A stretch of DNA of 64,000 bases from assembly GCA_002633025.1 (NCBI GenBank), contig NMRB01000010.1:881503-945502 (forward strand), given 5' to 3'. Below, piece after piece: positions 1-11,900 of this stretch. The position numbers and the translations under genes were made by a program. Source of the stretch: Notospermus geniculatus (lineage: Eukaryota > Nemertea > Pilidiophora > Heteronemertea > Lineidae). Each line of letters begins with the position of its first letter. Position 1 is the stretch's first letter. Under the pieces are notes generated by a model. The model was not told where the DNA came from, did no database searches, and worked only from the letters and a program-made list of their open reading frames with translations.

Positions 1-670
1 ACCTTTTGTGTGGGAAATTGATCAGGACCGGGATGTCAGTTTCATTTCAATAGTTTTAACCACTAGTGACACCTATTGAAAAAGTCGGCTATCGTCCCCA
101 TTATATGATCGATATAGCTAAGAATCTGCAAGTGTACTTGTACGTTTGTGCACCAAATACAAACATGTCCATGCACAGTTGAACCTCATTGTCTGACGGC
201 AGCGTACATGGTCAACGCATGACCTGATAGCAAACTGCTTGAAATCTCGTGCAGTAGTCCCTTAGGTTAGCGGCAGTGCCATCTTTAGCACAGTGCATGT
301 TTCTAACAAGCACAAAAATTGTTCCGTCAAAGTGATATAAGATGTTTGAAAGTCTCAGCACTTAAAATCACCATGAACACTTAGGTATTAGTCGCAGTGA
401 TTAAAAGAAGGACACCACATAAACCAAATGAAGCACCTTTATAAATAAACAAATCAATACATGAACAACTACCATTACACTGAGAAATATAATCCAACTT
501 ATCTCAATGTTAAACAAGTCCCGATTACATCAGAACATCAAATAATTCTCAATCAATTCGTCAGTAAGGTTTTGCTCGTTGACAAGCCCTACCAATAGAT
601 GATTGTTCGTCAACATTTGTGCATTGAATGAGCATGTAGAGTATTCCATTCAGAAGACAAGATGAACCTC

Positions 671-1105
671 CGGCCCCAATCTCGTACCCAGAGGTAGTTA
701 CGCTCGGCTGAGGTTGAAGGTTGCTACACTAATCTCTGGAGACAGCTACAGACTACTTCGGGCTTTCCAAGGCACGTGCGTTACACACGGCGCATGACTA
801 TATGCCGGTACTAATTTTTGACCGTTTCACTCCAAGTTTATATGGTGTGCCAAGTAGTGCAGTTGGTTTTCCTCAATAAATACAACAGATCCCTCCTAAA
901 AACCTTCCTAAGGACATTTTTGTGTACAACATTTTATACTCAAAGTTATTTCAATGCATCTGCGGTTAAAATTTGGTCTAAAATTGCACGATGCCCCAAA
1001 TCACATGTAAGGCGTGAAATGGCCAGCTGTCTCCAGAGATTAGTGGAATGGCATACAACCTCAGCCCAAGTGTAAGGAATCTCTGGGTACGAGATTGCTC
1101 CGGCC
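671..1105. repeat. Inverted-repeat (foldback) element
   Basis: The arm at 671-747 matches, in reverse complement, the arm at 1025-1105. Shared blocks include CAATCTCGTACCCAGAG, GGCTGAGGTTG and ACTAATCTCTGGAGACAGCT. The arms are clearly diverged outside these blocks, and the spacer has no coding signal. The right end lies directly against a second element starting at 1109. It is probably a non-autonomous DNA transposon; the superfamily is not recognised. Confidence 0.65.
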
Positions 1106-1108
1106 CAA

Positions 1109-1324
1109 TTACCGTATACGCAAATATTTTCGCGTGTAAAAATTCTCGCAAAAATCGTGAAATCAAAATTTCACTGTGAATATTAATACACGCATAAATG
1201 TTTCCTCCAAACAACCCAGTCAGTTCCTTTCCCTGCCCTGACGCGTACATTAATCCACGGCAAACAGAAAAAAATGATCAATTTGTTAAATATTATCCCG
1301 CAAAAATATTTGCGTATACGGTAA
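1109..1324. mobile_element. MITE with TTACCGTATACGC ends
   Basis: Terminal inverted repeats of about 26 bp begin TTACCGTATACGCAAATATT on the left; the right end is the reverse complement with one mismatch in the part compared. The interior is short, AT-rich and non-coding. This is the structure of a miniature inverted-repeat element. No clear target duplication was found because element 671-1105 adjoins it. Confidence 0.65.
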
Positions 1325-2005
1325 CCATTTCACTTTCTTAGACCAGTTTACCAGTCCGTGACATCGTGATGCTACCATGGCATCATGAACGTAATGCACT
1401 TGTATGCAACGCTAGTACGTGATGTTGTGACGATGTCATAATGATGCAATGTCTGGTATTGAAGGGTAAAGGGCAACAAAAAGGCCATTCGATTTCAAAA
1501 ACATGACCTACCCTTCATAGTCACAATGGCTGAGATTGACTGAAAGTGCTGAAAATATCAGAAGTTCGAAACAAAAAGAATTTTTAACTCACAGTGCTAA
1601 GTGGTGAATCCCATCCCCCTTGAGTCCCAAACATACCATGCAATGCAAAGAAAACATCTTTAGGTTACTGAGTTATCATGTTTTCTTGGGAATCAGAACT
1701 CCCCATGGTTCCATCACTTATCATTATCAGTTGGTTTACCGTATATCGATAACTTGGTCAACTAAGCTGTGGGAAAAATTATCCAATAATAAATAGATGT
1801 CATCTGTCAGTGACACATGATATTCAGAATGCACAAGGCCTATCTCAGACAACAGGGTGTACATCAGTACAAATTGCAGATCTCAATCTCCGACTGAATC
1901 CATGAAATTAGAAAATGAAGTAAGAAAATTCTCAGTCTGCTCCCTGCATCCACTTCTTCCTCATGACATTCTGCATCAAAGCAACACATCCTGATTGTAA
2001 AGATA

Positions 2006-2127
2006 AAGTCGTCTCCAAATTTCGCAAATTTCGACCCCAACGGGTCTTCCTCAGGCACTTTCTAGTTGAGATCTCAACTAGAAAGTGCCTGTTCAGATCA
2101 AAAATTTGCGAAATTTAGAGACGACTT
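2006..2127. repeat. Snap-back palindrome with a perfect 38-bp core
   Basis: Positions 2053-2090 form a perfect palindrome, AGGCACTTTCTAGTTGAGA followed by its exact reverse complement with no spacer. Imperfect outer arms, including AAGTCGTCTC and AAATTTCGCAAATTT on the left, extend the fold to about 120 bp. It is most likely a small palindromic MITE. Confidence 0.7.
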
Positions 2128-2715
2128 TTTGTTTTTTGTGCTCTATGTTGGATATAAAGCAACACATCCCAGTGTGAACAAGTGAACGAATGCAACTGTA
2201 GGTCTGTATGATTCTAACTACATACTTTAGACCACAAGTATCAAATTGACACAACCGAGAGCAACCAGAGGACCAAATTATTAACTGTTGATAAAACATC
2301 ATCATTTTGACACATGCAAAACAACAACTAGTGCAATGAAATTTGCTGTACAAGGGATTACCACTACAACAGCAGTATTTTTAAACCATGAAAATGACCA
2401 AGTATGAGACAGTGTTACTATTGGTTGTAAAAAGCCACTTATATCGCAGCTATCTGATTCCAGAGCCTAAAAAATGCCACCAATTGGATTGGATCGACTG
2501 CACATTGCACTAGGGCCATAACTGCCAAAAATGACAATCTCACAACTGATTAACTTACTGAAGCATATTCTTTACTGATGACAATGCTATGTACAAATTA
2601 TGATACAACAGTAGAGCTCCTTTCTGAAGCAAATGACAATGTGAATTCCAAGTAATTGTATTATCAACTCCCAGTACGTCACCTACAGAATTTCAAGTGA
2701 ACCGTGTATGGAATT

Positions 2716-2786
2716 CCAAATAAATCACATTCTGATTCCAAGTGAATCACATTCTGATTCCAGGTAAAATCACATACTGATTCCAT
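2716..2786. repeat. Short tandem repeat, about 23-25-bp unit, three copies
   Basis: The unit AATCACATTCTGATTCCA recurs three times with small changes. It lies just beyond the stop codon of the C16orf89 homologue and could be in its 3' UTR. I found no AATAAA on the minus strand between 1 and 2993, so the 3' end of that transcript is not placed. Confidence 0.7.
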
Positions 2787-2993
2787 AACAATTTCTAGAC
2801 ATTGTAGACTGGTAATTTTAAACCATCCTCTCCCAGCAAGATAATATCAGTGAATGAAATATGAAATCACCTGCAAATTCTAAAGGGGAGGGGAATTTCA
2901 AGATCCCTAAGGTTGAAATGTTTGCACATGTAATTTACTTCAGAAAGGACCCTCCATATCTAGAATAGAACCTGCAACAGTCGAGATCCTGTA

Positions 2994-5900
2994 TCATCGC
3001 CCACTGAAGGGATACCTGATCAATAATCGTCGCTTGCGAATAAATCTGTACATGAAACACAACAACACCAATGTTATGAAACTAAAAACAAATAAATGTG
3101 TGGTGGGAATATTGTTTTGATTTAAAATAGGCTCCACGGCCTTGTGTGAACGCAGTTTCTCTTCCTGCTTTGCATTTTCCACAATCAGAATGTCTTTATT
3201 TTTATCCACGGCATGTTTTTTACCCTCTTCATCTCCCTCATAGTAGTAACGGTCATACTGTTCCTCACCATACTGGTCATTATCCCGATCTAAAACATTC
3301 TTCTTAATCGGCGTCTTCTGGCCGACGAACAATTTTGCCTGTTTATGTTCGTTATTTTCATGATCATTGTTATCATTATAATCATCTCTGCTTTCATCTT
3401 CATGATGAGCATAACCTTGATAATCATCATTATCCTCCGCATAATCCACACCGACATCTTGATCACCACGCCTCGGTGGCTTCACCGCATTCTGTCCATT
3501 TCTTCCAGTTTCAACGCTACCACCAATTACTTTCCGCAAGGATATTTTCCCTGCAGTTGTCGCAGGAGCATTTTTTTGCACGCCCCCTCTTAGTATCTCA
3601 CGTCTCTGCTGTTTTGATTTCGGTGTTTCCTGGTCATGCCCATGATGTAGTGGCTTGTTTCGCTTGTCTTTCAACAATGTTTCCGCTCGGGTAACCTCCA
3701 CGAAATGATGGGTGTAGATAGACAACGCAGCAACGGCTACTGCTGTCTTGTGACTGAGACAGCCATCTGAAAAACATGACAAAACATACAGTCAGCTGAA
3801 CACACTCATCACTCATCAATACATCTCAGTATCATCATCATTTCCACACCTTTAAGGGTTAAAAATAATGAGGGAATTTCTGGGAATGAGCACAAGGAGT
3901 ACTTTCGGAACTTGGTAACTTCGCAACTAAAGCCTGAACGCAGATTCTGCTTTTCAGGCAGTTGAATTGTCCCCACTTGGTCTTTACATCATACTGATGT
4001 CCCCACTAGGTCTTTACACTACACTGATGTCCCCACTTGGTCTTCCACAAACTGATGTCTCCATTTTGTCTTTGCAAAAACACTCAGGTCATTACAACTC
4101 ACCTGCCAATGTCTTTTCATAGAGGAGCTTTCTCCTATTTCCTATACGACCCCTCAGTTTCATATCATCTCCATCCTCCTCGTCATCTTCCTCAAGCTCC
4201 CCTTCCTGGTACACGTCACCAGCACCATGATCGGCTTTCTCCCTTGCACGATTCGCCAGCCCTGAATCTTTCATCATACCTAACCCAGCATTCAGTTCAG
4301 ATCGTGTGTGTCGACTCAACTGGCCATTCAACTTCAAATCACCTAGATTCCTATTGGATGGCTGGTCATTTTCATTTCTGTTCACACTTTTAAGCACAGG
4401 TTGATGCCCTTGACCCACAGGAGGCCTATGCAGCACATTTTTTGCATCATTACCGTCCTCTGCCCTGTGTGGTGGTGGCTTTTGTAACTGTGCATGCTGA
4501 CCACCGAGATGAACATTCGGGTCCACTTGCATATTGTTTTCCGGTAATATAGTTTCATGTACAAGTTGATCATCAACAACTTTCATGTTGTTTCGGTTGA
4601 GAACAACAGCAACAGGTTTCTCTGTCACAGAATCTTTGATACCGGGGGCATGGGCGAGTTTGAACAGTTCGTACGGACTCAAGTTATCCTGTTTCTTATA
4701 TTGTGCATTTTCTTGTTTTTTTAATGGACGCTGTAGATAAACGTCGGCCATCTTCTGCTGCATATTGATGTCATCTTCATCCTGGTATTCGTAGTCAATA
4801 TGGCTGATGTTAGGTAAACTAGGCCGCGGCATCGTACCAAAACATCCTGATGGTTTCTGCCAGGATAGAATTTGCTCTAAGATGGAATCTTGGAGGAACT
4901 CTCGGAAACCAAGAGAGCCACATACGAACACTGAAAAACAAGTACAGAGATGGTTATACAGACTTGATAATAACTTGACAACAGACTTTTAAACCAATTA
5001 CTCCAGTAATTGGTTTTTGATAATACCCAAGGAATGATATCTAACAGTCAAATTATATTTAACTAGGAGTTACGTGAGGGCTCCAAAATTAAGTGACCTG
5101 TCAACACACGGATAAGGAAATCGCAACAACAGGTACCACACTGCAAGTACTTCAACACATTTCTATTCTACAAGCTGGGATATGCTATCCACAGTCATTT
5201 TGAAGCAAATCCAACAACTGTAGATGAACTGCTTCATCTGGGATGCCTGATATTGCAGGCACAGTACGGTAATTAAACCTATTCACCAATCCAACTAATC
5301 AGCTAGATTATTCCCTTCGGAGCGATCTGAACACTTAACACCCATAGCATGGATAACTGTGCAATAAAGAGGAATTGACAGGGAAGGAGGCAATATTTGT
5401 TATTCTGAGTGTAACACTGAAGGGTAAACTGTGGACATGAGGTGTAACGGGTCCACTGACCCTACCCCATGGAACGTTTTTAATCCATGCTTATCTCTAT
5501 AACCTCCTTGTGACTTGTGTCCATAGTTTTGCAAATGATAAGATAGGCTACATATTCATACAAGTTCAAGGTCTCAATGATATGTGACAGGTCTTCAAGG
5601 TCTTCAATATAAAAAGAGTCAAACCTCCCCCAGCTGACACCTCTGTCAGGAGGCCACCTCTCAATCAAGGACATCTAAGTTCAGTACAGTGGAAGTTTCT
5701 ATTCATTTTGATCTCTGTAACAAGGACATCCCTCAATTAAAGAGCCAATGGGCCGTATTCTAGAAGCTTCCTTAACTCTAAGGTTTACCTTTAATCTATT
5801 GTTTGCAGGGCAGAATACAAAAGCTTAAAGTGGCCCTTAGAGTTAAGGAGGCTTCTAGAATACGGGCCAATGTGTCAGTCCAAAAGGTATCCTTGATAGG

Positions 5901-8900
5901 GAGGTTCCACTGTAAAGGATGGTTGTGGACAAAACACTTCTTAGGTCAGACAGATTCATGTAGGTCTTAAGTGCCACCACGTCCTGTAATACTAATGACA
6001 GGAAGTGCTCACAAGGGTAGCAGGCAATGATCGAATATGAACGGCTGGTCAGGTCCACGTTTTCCTCACCTTCTTCCATCACCAGGTCTTGATAATATGG
6101 TAAAACCACACCTTTTGACAACTTGAGCTTCTCTTGCATGGTGTGACGGATGTTCGAGCAAAACTCATGTTGCATGTGGTGGAGGCCACCGGGTCTCTTG
6201 TGTTCCTCTAACCAACGATTGAGAGGCCTGCCACAACCAATCTGTAAAGATCGAGGCATCACATTAATCACAAATATCAGTGGTACAATATGCATGTAAA
6301 CATCAATCCTTTTAACACGTTTGCTGCCATGGCCAACATATCATTTTCATCCGCCATTGCCATGACCCCCAGACCTATTTCAAGTTATTTCATATTGCCA
6401 ACTACGAGTCATAGCTGTACGCCCTCTAGCGTGTTCCCATACATCTGGTCAATCCCCACTGCCAGTATGATCATTGGAAGGCTCTTCGTCATTGCCAAGC
6501 TTATCAACATTAACAGAAAATGCTTTAGCCCTACTAGGAGTATACTCGTAGCTGGCAATGGGGAGGAGATCAGCGACTATGAGCAGTATAATCGTAGCCG
6601 GCAGTCAACGTGTTAACCTGTATGTTGAGAGCTGCCACGTGAAGTTTTCTCATGGGAGTTGGCTCTCTGTGAGCAATTCATCATTGTTGGTTTCCTTACA
6701 GTTTCCGCCATGACTAGTGACACAAACGGCTCCCATATTTTTGACCGCTGCGATGCCTATTGAGAGCCAACTTGCATGTGGAGGACCACCTTTAAATACA
6801 GTCTCCTGTTAATTTTCACTGCATCTACCAAGCACGAACTATCAAAGTGACATCATCAGGGAGAAGTTAATGAAATAAGAGGTCAGGGTCAAGAAAGGTG
6901 ATTTATCATGAGATCTAGGGTCTCAATGATTCAGATGAACTCTTCATTATTCCCACAGGGCGATTCAGGTGAAATCAATAAAGATCTGACGATGGCTTCA
7001 GATAAATATCGACCATTGCTATGACCGATGCAGAATTTTAATGACAAGGAGAGGCATGACTGAGCAGCCAGCCACACAGAACCTATGCAATTCTGAAATG
7101 AGTGCAAAAAAGTCACTCAGACGTAACTCTTTAGCTAATTAACAACTCAGTATTTCTTCAACAAACCTGCCAAACGATAATCATGCTACCTGGTGTTCTA
7201 GAATATGGTGTAAAAACTACAGGTAAGTCTTTTTTCTCATAGAAGAATAGATAAGGTTACAATGAGGATGTCTTAAAGACTGTTTACCATTTCAATTGAA
7301 ATGTACCCGTATTTTTGGCAGATACATTCAGGTATGTACTTCATGGCCGAAAATCACAGACCTCCAGGAGATAACGCGCAGTGGGTGATGGAAGTTAACT
7401 GAGGGAATGCACCTGCCCAGTCATTTTACTTGTGTATTACCAGAAAAATATCACCAAGAATATAACTTTCCTGGTATTACATACAGTACATGTATATCGG
7501 ATGGGAAATAAACTAGAAAACAGTTAAAGTTACAGTGAAGAAAAAAGTGTTCCACACTATATTTTTTAGGCCCACCCTTTACAAGTGGAGCAATGAATAA
7601 ACAAGGTAGGCCAAGCGAAGTAAGTGCAACTCTATTCACTGAAAGATCCTCCATTATAGTTCTACTCTGGAATGGGAGGACCACACAATCACAATTCAAT
7701 CAATCAGTTAAGAATTCAGCGGCAGAATTGGTGATTTCTGAACATGCTAAGTTTGCATTTCATCCTGTTTCTATAAGTGAAACACCATCAACCCAAAAAA
7801 GTGTGAACTTCAAATTGATTGAATAAGTGAACCCGAGGTTGAAGGTGATCTATACAGTTGGCACCTGGTCTGATCATCACTGACAAGAGAGATATAGAAA
7901 AATACAGGTTTTCCGACTTGTCTGATGGGAATTTGCAGCAATCAGAATCCTCAGCAGTCCAATTAGAATGATAAGCTGTAGCAACGGCTCATGACTAACA
8001 TTAATTAGAGTGAAGTGGAGATATGCTATGTAATTTCTATACCTGTACTGGAGCCAACTTGCACAGACTTCTAAGACATTTTGTAAAAAAGCTGTATGGT
8101 AGATGATTACTGGTACACGCACACACAGACACAGAAGAACTTGTCAGCTCAAAATTGGCAAACAGACCTGTGATTCTTGGTTTATACTGGACTGCCTACT
8201 TTTGTCAACCTCTTCCTGCCCACACCCACTACGCTTTTCCTTTTCTGTTGAAAAATATCCATATTTTCCAAAGAAACCACTTCCCAACTCATAATCCCCC
8301 ATTTGCTCACATCCCATCAAATTATTTCCCATCCCCATATTTCCTTCCCTACCATGCGGTATTTCCTTTAGGCATGAACCTCTCACAACCACTTCCTTTC
8401 ATCATTTCCCCTCACCATGCAACACTGCCCATGTCACCAATTAGGTGTAGAGGAATCTTCCCTTGTGGACACCCTTGCTAGGACACCTCTGTATTGAGGA
8501 CACCTATAAATCCAGTCATGAATTGCTCATTTCCATTAAGCCTGATCAGATCTTAAAATCTGGACACACAGTTAGGACAATATTTGCCAGTCAAAAAGTG
8601 TCCATAATACTGAGGTTCCACTGTGGTATCAACGTCAATATATTACTTGCGCATCTCATTTCTCTGACCTAGGTATCTCATTTGGGAAATCCGGATTCCT
8701 CATTTGCATATCACAAAACAACCCTAATTTGGTAATTGGCTTTGATGAGATTCTCATGTATTTTACTGCTTTTAATGGCCTATATCAATAACAAAGTGAT
8801 ATCAATCATATAACATCAGCAGATAATGATATCCCATTGATTTTCACAAGCTTCCAATAATTTTATGTTTCCCAGCGAGACTGAAAAGAAAGACGACATT

Positions 8901-11900
8901 ACTCCAGGTATATAGATAAACAATTTACAATTAGCCTCGTTTCTAAATTTGCGTGAAAATCAGTATATTGTTCAAATTATCAAGAATCAATGGCAGCATA
9001 AACTGGAACATGTCTTCGATGAAATTCAAAAGATGCATCTGTATCTCAGTCTTCATACACACAGTAGAACCTCCCTTAATGGACACCCCTGCTGGGAGGA
9101 CATCTCTTTACTAAGGGAGGAAAGTTGGTCATTTCTATTCATTTTGACCTCTGTAATCAGGACACTGCCGGTCCTGAAGGTTCCCTTAACAGAGAGAACC
9201 CACTGTACGAACATATCAATCTATTTTAGTCATTTTCATCACAGGTTTTTTTCCTCCGAAGCTCAACTTTCACAAGCAACTAGTACACAATATCAAAACA
9301 GCATGTGACAGAGAGTCTTCAAACACGTAATGGCAATTTTCCACAATTATGGGTATAATTCGATTCCCTGAACAGCAGGCGAACTGGTGAAGATTGACTC
9401 TCATCATTATGTATTTTCACACCAAGGCTGCAGAAAAAATCATTATCCTGGCATTTGAACAACACTAACTGGCACAACTCCATCTAAGTTGATTGCATAC
9501 AGGTAACATCTCAGTGCATCAGTTCATGCAATTTTTAGTGACTTTGGATAGATATTTTGCCCTCCTCTATACAAGAGTTTGGATGCATTATATCCTCTGC
9601 ACTCCTCTATAAATATACTGGTAGATAAGCTGGGGAAGTCAACATGCACTCTTTACCAGCAAGTTGAAGAAAAACTATTATAACACCACAACGTTCAACA
9701 ACTTCCATCACCCCAAATCTCTCCAAAGCCAAGGGGCCTGTTTGCACATACGATGTAGCGCAGTGATTCGTATCGTTGAGAATAGGTCTGTAAATGCTGG
9801 TACCGAGACACAGGGTGTGGTGACCATCGAGATAAGCCTCCATAACCATCACAGTTAATTTCTTCCAATCACGAGATATGTCACACAGAGGAGGCCTGAT
9901 CATCATCAGCTGTCATGCCAGTTAGTCACTCATCATTGCCCTATTGATGATACGTCAATAGATACAAGGACAATCTATATCGAGTGGTTTTTCACATGAT
10001 GTTATCGAATTAATTTTTTTCCAAACAACTTCATCCGCTGAGAATTACTATGGATATAATAGACAAAAGTACTTGAGCTCAGAATCCAAATGTACATGTA
10101 GGTCTTCGGAATACAAAACAACTAACCCCCCTATCATGATGGTGATCAAAATCCTCAGCACCACAGGTGTTGCAGAAGTCTGCCGTTAAGATGTTTGAAG
10201 ACTTCTGCAACTCTGAGAGACTAGGCCCCATGTGGGAGTTCAGTTTAGGCAACAAGATCCAAAACAAACATCATGAATTTAAATCTCCACATAATGTTGC
10301 TTTATTCTTTGTTCAAGAAACTGAGATTATGTTTTCTGTATCTTGAGGACACTGCCATCCATCATCACGTGATAACCTCTGTGTTCACATCGAGTTTCTT
10401 AAAAACATACGGTAGGTTTCTCAAGTACAAAAGTTTAGCCCATTGTCTATTCAGCACGAACATCAAACTGAAAAACACTAACCCTGGACAGAGCCTTGGA
10501 ACTGTACTTCACATCACCTCCATTTCATTATCCCATGAGAGAAGTAAAGAATGAGAGATGACATTATGCAGAGTGTCCCCTCAGATGCCTTGAGAGTGGC
10601 CACGCATAGTAATCTGAGATCAAAATCCAATTTCTATGCTTACAACGAGTGTGATACGGATCTGACAATGAAGACAGGGATCTGATTTACATGTTCAAGT
10701 TCAATGCTCAGTGCTTTTCAATTACGGAGTGAAGCGTAGCGAGTATTAATAGCTGATGAGATTCAGAGAGTTCACTGCTCTTAAAACGTGCGGAGGGGAA
10801 ACCACATTGCTGTAAGCTTACAGAAATCCTGTTAGAGCAATGTTTTTAGTATGAATCACATGAAATCAGTACAGAATATGAATCATAAGGACAGTGAATT
10901 CAAGGAATCTTTCCCGCGTGTACACCAGAATCGATCCGGGAGACCACGCCAAAACCATCCTTAGAATGACCCAACTACATCCATTTTTCAGCACTGAGGC
11001 TTTTTAACAAGTGTCTACATGCAATCCTGGGAATAGATACATAAACTCAACAGTATCTACTCATTTTTTATGAATGATCACAAGCAGGTATTGGAGGTAG
11101 ATCATACTTTTATGCACTAAGCAATATATCACTACTGGTGAAAAACGCATGATGGACTGCCCCCTGACAGCAAAAACTGAGATCTACAGATAGGATATCT
11201 GATAACCAACTGGTAGGTCAGTTTTCAGGTAGTAGGAATGCTCCAGGAGCATAGAAAGGGTGTTTTAGACATGTCAGCATCATTTATTGATCAGAGCACT
11301 GCAATGTCCAGGGTTCCTGCCAGAAATTTTTTTGAGGGTACCTACATGTAGGCCTACATGTACATTTCTTCAAAATCAGCAAAAACCCCATGAAATTAAA
11401 GAAAATGGCCCTTTTCTGTCCCTTTCAGAGCATAGTACCCTTAGTCACCGTGGAGAATCACCAGCGCATTAGCCAAGTTTCTCAGGTGGCAGCACTGGTA
11501 TCCGAGTCGAACATGGCGGCTGTGTCACATATCGATGTGTGTGTTGCCGACTAAAACGCGAAAGATGGAGAGTTTCGGTCGAGGTGAGCGAAGTTAAGTA
11601 AATTCCAGGATGATCTAGTGATAATTTGCAATAGAACACGCCGAAATATAGGTGCTGAAGGAGTGTTGTTTCTTTGTTTGAAGTGGAAATGTTCGTAGTG
11701 TAGGCCAGTTGTTTCATTGATCACAGTGACCAGCTGGTGACACTTGAACGTTTCCACATCAAATGTAAAATCGACTACGTAATTCCAATTAAGCGATAAA
11801 CTGGAGGTCATCCTCGGCATGGTCTAAGCGTGTATACCTTTCATCTTCGGTACATTTGCTCCCCGCTTTGGAGTTGACATCTTCAACATTTGTGACACAG

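Noticed and set aside
3335-3694. His-rich open frame on the plus strand
   Set aside because: It is the antisense shadow of the Asp/Asn-rich last exon of the C16orf89 homologue.
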